A program made the position numbers and the translations under genes. 64,000 bases of DNA, from assembly GCA_942491535.1 (NCBI GenBank), contig CALOBV010000024.1, positions 372,001-436,000 of the forward strand, in the 5' to 3' direction. Of the stretch, positions 1-8,896 are shown piece by piece. Origin of the DNA: JAUVKT01 sp942491535. GTDB taxonomy: Bacteria > Bacteroidota > Bacteroidia > Bacteroidales > VadinHA17. The notes under the pieces were generated by a model that was not told where the DNA came from, did not search any database, and saw nothing but the letters and a program-made list of their open reading frames with translations. How positions within the stretch are numbered: position 1 is the first letter of the stretch; each line of letters begins with the position of its first letter.

Positions 1-557
1 TTTCCCAGCTGAGTTTTCAGGCGTGCAATCTTATCTCGTATTATCCTGCGGTCTGTTTCAATCTCTGTTTCTCCGGGTCCGCGCAAGCCAATTCCTCCTC
101 TCTGTCGTTCCAGGTGGGTCCACATTCGTGTTAGTCGCGGTAAGAGGTACTGGTATTGAGCAAGTTCAACCTGTACCTTTGCATGAGCTGTTCGTGCCCT
201 GCCGGCAAAAATATCCAGGATCAGGTTTGTACGATCGAGCACACGGCAATCGAGCAATTTTTCAATATTCCTTAACTGACTGGGAGATAGTTCATCATCA
301 AATATTGCAAGATCTACCTCATTTGCTTTAACATATTCTTCCACTTCGGCAATCTTCCCTGACCCAAGAAACGTTTTTGGGTTTGGGGCCTCAAGTTTCT
401 GGACAAATCTTTTCAGGGGTATAGCTCCCGCCGTTTCTGCCAGGAAGGAAAGCTCGTCAAGATACTCAGATATAAGGTTCTCGGTCTGCCCCTGGGATAT
501 TACACCTATAAGGACAGCCCTTTCGATTCTTATTTCTGTTTTATCAATAAACCCCAT
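1..557 (-). CDS. hflX: GTPase HflX, N-terminal part (runs off the left edge)
   Basis: The reverse strand read from the ATG at 557 gives about 185 residues that stay open to the window edge. The protein begins MGFIDKTEIRIERAVLIGV and carries the HflX N-terminal domain (KTFLGSGKIAEV near residue 62, then the helical linker) and ends in the family hallmark GGIGLRGPGETEIETDRR just before the G domain, which lies outside the window. HflX is a cytosolic GTPase that binds 50S subunits and splits stalled or hibernating ribosomes. The family assignment rests on this hallmark and is firm; the G1-G5 motifs cannot be checked here. Confidence 0.93.
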   Translation of the reverse strand, partial: MGFIDKTEIRIERAVLIGVISQGQTENLISEYLDELSFLAETAGAIPLKRFVQKLEAPNPKTFLGSGKIAEVEEYVKANEVDLAIFDDELSPSQLRNIEKLLDCRVLDRTNLILDIFAGRARTAHAKVQVELAQYQYLLPRLTRMWTHLERQRGGIGLRGPGETEIETDRRIIRDKIARLKTQLG

Positions 558-630
558 CAATCTGATATTCCTGCGGCGCAAAAATATCAAATCGTGGGGT
601 TGTAAACTAATATTGTAGTATAAATTTCCT

Positions 631-1803
631 CTACTGGATAAATCTTCTGTTTTGTGTCATTGCAGTACGTATACCCATCTTCAAAGCTTCACTGCACCTT
701 ACAACCATTTCAATATCTGATGGAAATGGAGCTGCTTGTGTTTTTGTTCTAGCCATTTCTTCGGATGAAAGAGCCTCCAGATCACCTATGGCCCGGGCTG
801 AGATATGATCAAAAAATGAATCTGCCCCCAGAGGATCTTTTTTCAGGATCTGTGCCGGATTAACGGAAACTATTTCAACCTCACCATCAATATGGCATGA
901 TTTTTCCTGGATACTTTCAATCATAGCACACTGAACTGCCTTATACTTCTTCACTTTTAAATCATTGCCGAGGGTATCCTTCATTACATTTCCATTAGCA
1001 TCAAGGACATACTGAAATCCATCTTCTATCTCCCTTTTGATAAGTGTGTCTCTCTGAAAGGTATTATCAGGAGATACTGAGATCATTTTTATAGTTACGT
1101 TAACAAAATAGTCGTACTGTGTATCTTCTGTAAGTTGTTCTGTATGATATTCCACCCACTCACTATTAAGTCTTGGTAAATCCAGTGCCAGGAGGTCTGA
1201 CTGGAATTCAGGCGGAAAATTAATATGAGACTGATTCTGAATCTGCACCATTACGCGACTCATACCCATCATCTTAGTCTCAAAAATCAGCTCATCAATA
1301 CCCTCATAATCACCGGCATACTCCTTTGCCCTCACAAATTCATAATAGGCCTGCCTGTATCCGTCCTTTGTTCTTGACTCCAGTAATGTCTGACCATGAG
1401 AATAGTAAAAATCAGCGGCTTTCTTTTTGGCGGCAATCATCTCTTCCATATAATCTACATATGGGAAATTGACAGTTCCTCTGCTGCCCTGTAAAGGCAG
1501 GACTGTGCGTACAAGTGTTTGCCTGTCGTTCATCTTCTTATTAACCAGGTATATTTCATCCCAGTTATCAGGTTTACCTTCCATCTTCAGAAATCTCAAC
1601 CTCTCGTTATCCTGCTCTAGAGCAATCCTGTATGACTGGTCAAGAATATCAATATTCTTTTCATCAGTTTTATCCTTCCGAAGTTTCTCGACAGACTTAA
1701 AAATCGCTGCTTCATAGTTTCCGGATTCCATCTGCTTTTTGGGTGAACCACATCCGAAAAGGATAATAGTTATAAGCAGAGAAAAGAGTAGAGTATTTTT
1801 CAT
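631..1803 (-). CDS. Lipoprotein of unknown function with helical repeat-like N-terminus
   Basis: A 390-residue protein when started at the ATG at 1803. The same frame stays open to 1902, but that extension would overlap the terminator of the upstream TonB gene and would bury the signal peptide, so the shorter start is preferred. It opens with a lipoprotein signal (MKNTLLFSLLITIILFGC, Cys18 as lipid site). Residues 20-120 look alpha-helical and TPR-like (ESGNYEAAIFKSVEKL), followed by a mixed alpha/beta part. I do not recognise the family. It should be anchored to the envelope. It lies just downstream of, and in the same direction as, the TonB gene, but the terminator between them argues for separate transcripts. 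Confidence 0.8.
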   Translation of the reverse strand: MKNTLLFSLLITIILFGCGSPKKQMESGNYEAAIFKSVEKLRKDKTDEKNIDILDQSYRIALEQDNERLRFLKMEGKPDNWDEIYLVNKKMNDRQTLVRTVLPLQGSRGTVNFPYVDYMEEMIAAKKKAADFYYSHGQTLLESRTKDGYRQAYYEFVRAKEYAGDYEGIDELIFETKMMGMSRVMVQIQNQSHINFPPEFQSDLLALDLPRLNSEWVEYHTEQLTEDTQYDYFVNVTIKMISVSPDNTFQRDTLIKREIEDGFQYVLDANGNVMKDTLGNDLKVKKYKAVQCAMIESIQEKSCHIDGEVEIVSVNPAQILKKDPLGADSFFDHISARAIGDLEALSSEEMARTKTQAAPFPSDIEMVVRCSEALKMGIRTAMTQNRRFIQ

Positions 1804-1854
1804 ATCGATATTATTAATAGGTTTATGCTTTAAAGATAATAATTTATAGATGTT

Positions 1855-1887
1855 AAAAAAAAGCCGCTCAGTATGTACTGAACGGCC
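1855..1887 (-). terminator. Intrinsic terminator after the TonB gene
   Basis: On the minus strand an 11-bp stem GCCGTTCAGTA / TACTGAGCGGC (one G-T wobble, 2-nt loop, 1863-1886) is followed by eight T. It lies 25 bp past the stop codon of the TonB gene. Confidence 0.88.
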
Positions 1888-1910
1888 TTGTATCATTATC
1901 AAGATTTTGT

Positions 1911-2600
1911 CTACTGTAGCTGGAAATTAACTGTAATAGAGAAACGTACACGAACAGGTGCACCTCGTTGCTTACCGGCCACCCATTTAGGAGAACTCTT
2001 TACGACTCTTATGGCTTCATCATCCAGAGCCGGGTCAACGCCCCTCATTATCTGAGTATTACTTACTGAGCCGTCGGGTTCAACAACAAACATAATAAAC
2101 ACTTTACCCTGTATACCGTTTTCAGCAGCTATCTGAGGATATTTTACTCTATTCTGTACCCACTCACGAAACTTATTAACATCACCTCCTCTGAAGGAAG
2201 GCATATCCTCAACAACAACAAATATTTCCTCTTCTACTTCTTCCTGCTCTTCATCAACAACGAAATCGTACATCTGGACGTCTTCATCAAGATCCATATC
2301 ATCATCTTCAAAGAGAATTTCATTATCTATCTGAACATCATCTTCAACGATTTCAAATATTTCAGTCACTTTCGGAATCTCAGGTGGAGTTTCGGGCTGA
2401 ATTTCTTCCATTTCAGTTATTGGAATCATCTCCTCTTCAATAATCGCATCGTTCCCGGTATCAAACTCATTCGCTCCTTTTTCACCTGATGTCCACTCAA
2501 ATGCGATCAAGCAAAGAGACAGTGAAATTACTATTCCCAGTTGCAGGAATATTCCTTTCCGCTTCTCCAGATTTACGTTGTCATTCTTTTTAATTTCCAT
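1911..2600 (-). CDS. TonB family energy-transducing protein (acidic linker)
   Basis: A 229-residue protein with an N-terminal cytoplasmic stub, one membrane helix at about residues 16-37, a long acidic linker (many D/E at 55-135) and a C-terminal TonB domain from about 140 (FRGGDVNKFREWVQNRVKYP, then GKVFIMFVVEPDGSVSN and the terminal SITVNFQLQ). TonB proteins pass proton-motive force from ExbB/ExbD to outer-membrane transporters; no exbB or exbD is present here, so it is an orphan copy. The linker is acidic rather than the Pro/Lys-rich rod of classic TonB. A paralogue of exactly the same length lies at 35309-35998. Confidence 0.9.
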   Translation of the reverse strand: MEIKKNDNVNLEKRKGIFLQLGIVISLSLCLIAFEWTSGEKGANEFDTGNDAIIEEEMIPITEMEEIQPETPPEIPKVTEIFEIVEDDVQIDNEILFEDDDMDLDEDVQMYDFVVDEEQEEVEEEIFVVVEDMPSFRGGDVNKFREWVQNRVKYPQIAAENGIQGKVFIMFVVEPDGSVSNTQIMRGVDPALDDEAIRVVKSSPKWVAGKQRGAPVRVRFSITVNFQLQ

Positions 2601-2761
2601 AATTCATGATTTTAAGGAGCTAAAAATAAGTATTTAATGAATTAATGTCAAATAAATATTGTACCAGCACCTAAAATTAACAATTTTTATCTTCTTATAT
2701 CCTATAGTCCCATAAATGTAAGCCCTACCCTATCATTACTAAAGCCATTTTTCACTATTCT

Positions 2762-2791
2762 TTTGAAGAAAGTAAAAATTAATTACTTTTG
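2762..2791 (+). promoter_or_regulatory. Bacteroidota-type promoter of tRNA-Ala
   Basis: TTTG at 2762-2765 and a perfect TAnnTTTG box (TACTTTTG, 2784-2791) are 18 bp apart, and the box ends 9 bp before the first base of the tRNA. Confidence 0.75.
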
Positions 2792-2800
2792 CACAGCTAT

Positions 2801-2876
<76 letters not shown>

Positions 2877-2880
2877 TTCG

Positions 2881-2913
2881 CCCTCCAAAGCTTTATGCGA
2901 CGGAGGGTTTCCC
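2881..2913 (+). terminator. Possible terminator of tRNA-Ala
   Basis: CCCTCC (2881-2886) pairs with GGAGGG (2902-2907), followed by TTTCCCTTTT. The stem is short and the T-run is broken, so the call is tentative. Confidence 0.4.
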
Positions 2914-2986
2914 TTTTATAGCGGGCTATGGCGGACACAGTCCACGATCCGTTTTATTTGCAGGACTGGAGATTTGGGGACGGTGA

Positions 2987-3002
2987 TCCCGAGTAATCGG
3001 GA
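2987..3002. repeat. Near-palindrome TCCCGA-GTAA-TCGGGA
   Basis: Six-bp arms around a 4-nt centre. It resembles the CCCGATAA/TTATCGGG palindrome at 43045-43060 with two central bases missing. Both lie beside tRNA genes. Confidence 0.55.
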
Positions 3003-3259
3003 GAACACCCCCTCAACCCTCACTCATGCCAAAATCCTTTATTCAAAGAACTCCTTTTCACCATATAACACTACAAAAAACATGCCGCTAATTGCCATAA
3101 AAAGGCATATAGCGAGCTAATCAAGAATTCTCGCACCAGATTTGGGCAGTCAATCATAATTACTATATTTGAGTACCTTCATATCTAACTTGATAGATAT
3201 TACTAATTATCCGTAGGCATAATAGTATTCGGTTTACGAAGAATTTAGCTGAAAAATTA

Positions 3260-4366
3260 ATGGCCAAACTCAAAAGGAAGGAAGTAATCAGAAGAATAAG
3301 ACCTCAAAACATTGTTTTGCCGGTTATTATTGGATTGTTGCTTGTAGCCTATCTGATAAAGAAGGAGTTTGCCGGAGAATCATTTACGGAACTATCTTTT
3401 AGTACGAAATCATTTTTTTTCCTGGGGCTTGCAATTTGTTGTATGATATTCAGGGATCTGGGTTATATGATCAGGATCAGGATACTGACAGAGAACGACC
3501 TTACCTGGAAGAAGGCCTTCAGGGTAATTATGCTATGGGAATTCACCTCTGCCATTTCTCCTTCAACAATAGGAGGAACTGCAGTTGCAGTAGTTTTTAT
3601 CCATAAGGAGGGATTAAAAGTTGGTCGCTCCTCATCTGTTGTGCTATTAACCTCCTTTCTTGATGAATTATACTTTGTGTTGATGTTCCCGCTTCTTTTG
3701 CTTCTGATAAGCAAGGAGAGATTATTTATGCAACACAGTATATTGTCTGATAAACCCTGGTATATAAATGAATTATTTTTGTTTGCTATTATTGGCTATA
3801 CTATAAAACTAACCTGGGTAATTCTTGTTGGCTACGGTTTATTTTTCAATCCCAGGGGTCTTAAAAAGCTAATTGTGAAAATTTTCAGCCTGCCTCTTCT
3901 GAGGAAATGGCACGAACAGGCAATTAATGCGGGAGAGGACATAATAAAGAGTTCAATGCATTTTAAAGAAAAAAATGCCCTGTTCTGGACAAAGGCCGGT
4001 TTAGCAACTTTTCTATCCTGGACATCAAGGTACCTGGTGGCCAATGCAATACTGATTGCATTTTTTGAAGTAAGGGAACATCTTTTGATTTTTGCCCGTC
4101 AACTTGTAATGTTTATAATGATGATTATTAGTCCGACCCCGGGAGGGAGCGGCATAGCTGAATTTTTATTTTCGAGATATCTATCTGACTTTGTTCATGT
4201 AAGCCCTGAGAATATTGGTGCTACAGCACTGACTATTGCACTTATGTGGAGGGCTATTACATATTATCCCTACCTGATTGCAGGTGCTGTTATAGCGCCC
4301 GGGTGGATAAATAGGAACTTCTTTAAAAACAGAGGTAATAAAAAAGTTAAGGACAAGGAATCTTAG
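3260..4366 (+). CDS. Flippase-like integral membrane protein (LPG synthase TM / UPF0104 family)
   Basis: A 368-residue protein with about eight hydrophobic segments spread over its length and the hallmark SPTPGGSGIAEFLFSRYL near residue 294, typical of the lysylphosphatidylglycerol-synthase transmembrane family (PF03706, YbhN/AglD-like). An earlier AISPSTIGGTAVAVVF segment matches the other conserved glycine-rich loop. Members are thought to move lipids or lipid-linked sugars across the inner membrane, but the substrate of this one cannot be told. It has no aminoacyl-transfer domain, so it is not an LPG synthase. It lies 59 bp before the ABC transporter gene and may share its transcript. Confidence 0.82.
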   Translation: MAKLKRKEVIRRIRPQNIVLPVIIGLLLVAYLIKKEFAGESFTELSFSTKSFFFLGLAICCMIFRDLGYMIRIRILTENDLTWKKAFRVIMLWEFTSAISPSTIGGTAVAVVFIHKEGLKVGRSSSVVLLTSFLDELYFVLMFPLLLLLISKERLFMQHSILSDKPWYINELFLFAIIGYTIKLTWVILVGYGLFFNPRGLKKLIVKIFSLPLLRKWHEQAINAGEDIIKSSMHFKEKNALFWTKAGLATFLSWTSRYLVANAILIAFFEVREHLLIFARQLVMFIMMIISPTPGGSGIAEFLFSRYLSDFVHVSPENIGATALTIALMWRAITYYPYLIAGAVIAPGWINRNFFKNRGNKKVKDKES

Positions 4367-4425
4367 TATTTTAAATTAAGTATATTTATCTTGTTGGCTT
4401 TATCAAAAAGAACTAAGTCTGATAT

Positions 4426-7400
4426 ATGAGTGAGGAGATATTAAAGGCTCTGATGCAACTGTTTGCACTGATCGTAAAGCAGGATGGCGGAATGTTGTCA
4501 AACGAGCGGGAATATGTCCACAACTTCCTTAAAAAACAATTAAGTCCGGGTTCTGTACCTGAATATCTTGAACTATTTGACAGTAACGCCGGTCCGCTTA
4601 CTGAGTTAGCCGGAGAGGCTGATAATGAGCCTCCCTCTGTAAAGGATTCAGTAAAGATTTTTAGCATATGCAAGAAAATAAATCGCACCCTTAACCAGTC
4701 TCAGAAGGTAGTTGTTCTGATGAGACTTTATGAACTTATCGACTCGGACAAAAGATATACACTTCAGCGAATGAACATCGTTAATACTGTTGCTGAAGTA
4801 TTTAAAATCGTAAAAGAAGAATTTAGCAGCATTGACATTTTTGTGAAGCTGGATACAGATTCTGAGATAGATCACCCTTCAATGATGAAGCTTGACCACG
4901 CTTCAACCTGTTTTGACTGTTCGCAGGAAGATATTAAAATAAGCAGTGATAATAATATTTTTATTCTCTGGATTGGGAGTGTTGATCTGTATTTTATTAA
5001 ACATTTTTCAGCCAACCAGCTTTTCCTGAACGGGCTGCTTTTACTACCTGGTAAGGTATATACAATAGCTAAGGGAAGTTCATTAAGGTACCAGCAGGGA
5101 AAACCCATTTATTACAGTGATATTGCGTCTCATTTTCTTGCAACAAAAGACTTTAATAAAATATCCCTTGTAGCACAAAATCTGAAATATGTCTTCCCGG
5201 GTAACAACATAGGTCTCAATGATATTAACCTGAATGAATCAGAAGGTACCCTGCTGGGAATTATGGGAGCCAGCGGCTCAGGAAAGACCACTCTTCTTAA
5301 CCTTTTAAGCGGAATCTCTCCACCCTCGTCCGGCTCAGTCAGAATTAATGGTATTGATATTAACAATACATCTTCATCAATAGAAGGAGTAATTGGTTAT
5401 GTCCCTCAAGACGATCTCTTAATTGAAGATCTAACAGTATTTCAGAATTTGTACTTTGCTGCAGGTTTATGTTTTAAGGAGAAAAGTAAATCTGAATTGA
5501 CAAGGCTGGTGGATAACTCCCTGCTTAGCCTGGGGCTATATGAAAAAAGAGACCTTAAGGTAGGCTCACCGCTTACCAAGATTATTAGTGGAGGCCAGAG
5601 AAAAAGATTGAACATAGCACTTGAATTAATTCGCGAACCTTCTATAATGTTTCTCGACGAGCCAACTTCAGGCTTATCTTCAAGAGACTCAGAAAACGTA
5701 ATTGACCTGCTAAGAGAATTGACATTCAAGGGCAAATTAATTGTAACGGTCATACATCAACCTTCTTCCGAGGTATTTAAAATGTTCGATAGAATGTTAA
5801 TACTCGACCAGGGAGGCGAGATGGTTTATTATGGTAATCCTATTGAGGCACTGGTACACTTTAAAACTCTCGATGCACAGATAGAAAGTAGCGTTGGAGA
5901 ATGTCCTACCTGTGGTAATATTAACCCCGAAACCATCTTCAATATTATCGAAACCGAAGTAGTTGATGAGTTTGGGAAATATACAGGAAAAAGAAAAATG
6001 TCGCCCGAGAACTGGGCCAGGGAATACAAAAAGCTTTATCCACCTGTAGAGCCTGTTGAGATAACTGATCCTCCGCCTTCAAACCTGAATGTTCCTTCTC
6101 GGCTTAAACAGCTCAGATTGTTTGCCCAGAGAGACATCCTGAGCAAGATTTCAAACAGGCAATATGTTATTCTTACCTTGCTCGAAGCACCTGTATTGGG
6201 TTTTATGCTGTCATACATAATTAAATATATTGCCGATCCCTCATCCAGAACATATATTTTCAGGGAGAATGAGAATATTCCGATTTATATTTTCATGAGC
6301 CTTATTGTTGCACTCTTTCTCGGACTTATAACCAGTGCAGAAGAAATATTTAAAGACAGGAGGATACTGAAAAGAGAACGTTTTCTTCACCTTAACAGAA
6401 GCAGCTACCTCCTTGCCAAGATCGCTGTATTGCTTACTATATCAGCCCTCCAGGCATTCCTGTTTGTTGTTATTGCCAACCAGGTGCTGGAAATAAAATC
6501 GTTGTTCTTCCAGTATTGGCTCGCATTTTTTACCACAGCCGCATGCGCAAACCTTATCGGGCTTAATATTTCTGCAGCATTTAATTCTGCAATTACTATC
6601 TACATAGTAGTTCCGATGATTATGATACCCATGATGGTTCTGAGTGGAGCAATGTTTCCTTTTGATAAACTGAACAGAACTATTGGAAGTGTTGGTAAAG
6701 TGCCTGTTATAGCCGAGATAATGCCAACTAAATGGACTTATGAAGCACTGATGGTTACACAGGCTAAAGATAATGACTACGACAAGCTTGTTTACCAGTA
6801 TGACAAGCAGAGCAGCCAGGCCGATTTCTATTCATCGAGGCGCTTAATGTCGCTTGAAGATGCACTGGAAGTAACTGTAAGAGCATACAGAAATAAGGAG
6901 CTGTCTGAAGAATACCCTGCTAAAACCAGGCTGTTACGAAATGAAATTGAGCACCTGATTTCTCTGAATATTTTTGAACCCTTTGAGTCGCTTGATAAAA
7001 TAAATGTTATCGACTTTAATCATGTTCTGGCCGAAGAAATAGAAGCTTATATTCAGAATGCAATGGCAAGCTTCAATATCATGGCCACCTCGGCTGAGAT
7101 CAGGAAAGATATTTTTATTAATTCCAACCGCGAATCTCTGGATATAGTTTATAACAATAGCCACAACCAGAAACTTGAAGAAATAGTCAAGAAAGTATAC
7201 GAGCAAAACAAGATACTGGAATACAAAGACAGGTTTGTTCAGAACGTTTTCCCAATTTATCTCGATCCGGAGATATCAGGACCTCTGAGCTTCAGGACAC
7301 ATTTCCTTGCTCCCAGGAAACAAATATTCGGGAGACTGGTTGATACCTTTACATTTAACATAAGTATTGTATGGCTGATGACCATAGGCCTATATATCTT

Positions 7401-7452
7401 ACTATATTTTGACGGCCTGGCTATTATTGTTAACCGGCTCAGTCGGAAATAA
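4426..7452 (+). CDS. ABC transporter, ATPase and permease fused, with TerB-like and FHA-like front
   Basis: A 1008-residue ABCG-type half transporter. Residues 1-110 resemble a TerB-like helical domain (ALIVKQDGGMLSNEREYV). Residues about 165-225 look FHA-like (FLNGLLLLPGKVYTIAKGSS). The ATPase follows at about 240-460: Walker A GASGSGKT, signature ISGGQRKRLN, Walker B IMFLDEPTSGLSS, and an H-loop VIHQPS. A short Cys pair (CPTCG) lies near 500. The membrane part starts at about 580, with five closely spaced helices up to about 750, then a 200-residue soluble insertion and a last helix at 980-1000. The family pairs ATPase and membrane domain in one chain and works as a dimer; the substrate is unknown. 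The regulatory front domains suggest control by phosphorylation or partner binding. Confidence 0.88.
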   Translation: MSEEILKALMQLFALIVKQDGGMLSNEREYVHNFLKKQLSPGSVPEYLELFDSNAGPLTELAGEADNEPPSVKDSVKIFSICKKINRTLNQSQKVVVLMRLYELIDSDKRYTLQRMNIVNTVAEVFKIVKEEFSSIDIFVKLDTDSEIDHPSMMKLDHASTCFDCSQEDIKISSDNNIFILWIGSVDLYFIKHFSANQLFLNGLLLLPGKVYTIAKGSSLRYQQGKPIYYSDIASHFLATKDFNKISLVAQNLKYVFPGNNIGLNDINLNESEGTLLGIMGASGSGKTTLLNLLSGISPPSSGSVRINGIDINNTSSSIEGVIGYVPQDDLLIEDLTVFQNLYFAAGLCFKEKSKSELTRLVDNSLLSLGLYEKRDLKVGSPLTKIISGGQRKRLNIALELIREPSIMFLDEPTSGLSSRDSENVIDLLRELTFKGKLIVTVIHQPSSEVFKMFDRMLILDQGGEMVYYGNPIEALVHFKTLDAQIESSVGECPTCGNINPETIFNIIETEVVDEFGKYTGKRKMSPENWAREYKKLYPPVEPVEITDPPPSNLNVPSRLKQLRLFAQRDILSKISNRQYVILTLLEAPVLGFMLSYIIKYIADPSSRTYIFRENENIPIYIFMSLIVALFLGLITSAEEIFKDRRILKRERFLHLNRSSYLLAKIAVLLTISALQAFLFVVIANQVLEIKSLFFQYWLAFFTTAACANLIGLNISAAFNSAITIYIVVPMIMIPMMVLSGAMFPFDKLNRTIGSVGKVPVIAEIMPTKWTYEALMVTQAKDNDYDKLVYQYDKQSSQADFYSSRRLMSLEDALEVTVRAYRNKELSEEYPAKTRLLRNEIEHLISLNIFEPFESLDKINVIDFNHVLAEEIEAYIQNAMASFNIMATSAEIRKDIFINSNRESLDIVYNNSHNQKLEEIVKKVYEQNKILEYKDRFVQNVFPIYLDPEISGPLSFRTHFLAPRKQIFGRLVDTFTFNISIVWLMTIGLYILLYFDGLAIIVNRLSRK

Positions 7453-7537
7453 ATAAAAATTAATAGGAATAACACTGTTCCTCTTTCATTTTTTGTATAT
7501 TTTTATATTTTTGTATATCAGAGCTAATTGTCTCAAC

Positions 7538-8449
7538 ATGAAAAGCATTTCCAAAATAGTATTATACCTGGCTGTCGTGTTACTCGTAGCATGCGGCAAC
7601 TCCGGGAAAAAGGGGTCTAACTACGTATTCCCTGAGTCAGATTCCCTTCCAGTAAATGAAGTGGAAAAACTTAGCCAGGAAGCTATAGAAGATATTGTCC
7701 AAAACATAAGCTCGCCAGTTGAGTTGGCTGCCCTGCTACAGTCATTGGATGTTCCTTTTATTGCAGAGTACCTGGCATCGACAAGAGGATCTGAAGGACT
7801 TACTACCAGCTTTGAGCAGGCACTCCAGCTAGGTATTTACGGTGCGGATCTTGGCTACCTTAATATTTATGAAAAAACAGGTACTGCCATAGAAAATCTT
7901 ACTACCATAAACAGGCTGGCTGAAGGAATTCGTGTCGGTCAGTTTTTTGATTTTGAGACTCTGAAAAGATTAGCCCTTAACAAGAATAATCTTGACTCCC
8001 TCATGTTTATGTCGGTTCATTCATTTAACCAGATAGATGACTATCTCAGGGACAATAACAGAGGATATCTTTCTGCACTAATGATTACAGGCGTGTGGCT
8101 GGAAGCCCAGTACCTGGTTTGTAAAGTTGTAGGCGAATACCCTCATCCTGATATTAAGAACAGGATAGGCGAACAAAAGATTGTACTGAACGATCTGATG
8201 CTCCTGCTTAATCCCTACAAGGAATCGAGTGCTGAATATGCTAATCTTTATGAAAGTTTCGAGAAAATAAAAGCGGCTTATCTGCCTGTTGACATTTCAT
8301 ATACTCCCGGTGAACCCGAAACAGTTGAGAAAGATGGCAGGCTGGTTGTGATTCAGAAAGAAGAAAGTGTAATAACTATGACTGATAAACAACTATCACA
8401 GATCGTGAATATAATTGAAGAAATCAGAAATAATTTAATCTCCTTATAA
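7538..8449 (+). CDS. Lipoprotein of unknown function
   Basis: A 303-residue protein when started at the ATG at 7538, which gives a clean lipoprotein signal (LYLAVVLLVACGNSG, Cys19). An upstream ATG at 7493 in frame would add 15 hydrophobic residues and is less likely. A TATTTTTG box at 7506-7513 could be its -7 element. The mature part is mostly helical with no motif I recognise. It sits 6 bp before the next exported protein, so the two probably form an operon and act together in the envelope. Confidence 0.8.
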   Translation: MKSISKIVLYLAVVLLVACGNSGKKGSNYVFPESDSLPVNEVEKLSQEAIEDIVQNISSPVELAALLQSLDVPFIAEYLASTRGSEGLTTSFEQALQLGIYGADLGYLNIYEKTGTAIENLTTINRLAEGIRVGQFFDFETLKRLALNKNNLDSLMFMSVHSFNQIDDYLRDNNRGYLSALMITGVWLEAQYLVCKVVGEYPHPDIKNRIGEQKIVLNDLMLLLNPYKESSAEYANLYESFEKIKAAYLPVDISYTPGEPETVEKDGRLVVIQKEESVITMTDKQLSQIVNIIEEIRNNLISL

Positions 8450-8455
8450 ACAGAG

Positions 8456-8887
8456 ATGAAGAAAATATTATCTATACTTTTTTTAGTTTTTACATACTTT
8501 GGGCTCCAGGGTCAGGATCCTCAGGAACTAATAAGTCAATGTGCGCTTGATATAGGTGAAAACACTACCTACCTAAAGGATTTTGTTATTAAGCTGCCTT
8601 CTGCAACAGATCCTTCTGATGCCCCGGTTTATAAAGCTAACTTCTATTTTATGAAAAATCAGAATTACCGTTTTACAATGTGTGACTCTGATGATTCTGA
8701 AGGAGAATTGATACTTGCACTTTACGACAAGCAAAAACTAATTACCAGCTCCTTTCTTAAAAGTTCAGGCAAAGTGTACAGCTCGGTTGATTTTGCATGT
8801 AACAAGACAGGTCTGTACCAGCTATGGTATACTTTTAAGGATGGACAAAAAGGATTTGGCGTAGGGATAGTATCTCTTGTAAAATAG
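8456..8887 (+). CDS. Small secreted protein of unknown function
   Basis: 143 residues with a signal peptide (MKKILSILFLVFTYFGLQG, likely cut near residue 20). The mature part is predicted beta-rich, with Cys residues at about 28, 76 and 115, and a pattern (NYRFTMCDSDDSEGELILAL) like a small beta-sandwich of the C2 or pre-peptidase type. Family not recognised. It follows the lipoprotein gene by 6 bp. Confidence 0.78.
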   Translation: MKKILSILFLVFTYFGLQGQDPQELISQCALDIGENTTYLKDFVIKLPSATDPSDAPVYKANFYFMKNQNYRFTMCDSDDSEGELILALYDKQKLITSSFLKSSGKVYSSVDFACNKTGLYQLWYTFKDGQKGFGVGIVSLVK

Positions 8888-8896
8888 ATATTCCTG

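Noticed and set aside
23..331. Open frame of 102 codons on the plus strand
   Set aside because: Antisense to hflX, no recognisable features.
1803..1902. Longer start for the lipoprotein at 631-1803
   Set aside because: It would place 33 residues before a clean lipoprotein signal and would overlap the upstream terminator hairpin.
3260..4366. Lysylphosphatidylglycerol synthase (MprF)
   Set aside because: Only the membrane part of the family is present; there is no C-terminal aminoacyl-transfer domain.
4426..4760. Tellurite resistance locus based on the TerB-like domain
   Set aside because: The domain is part of an ABC transporter and no other ter gene is present.
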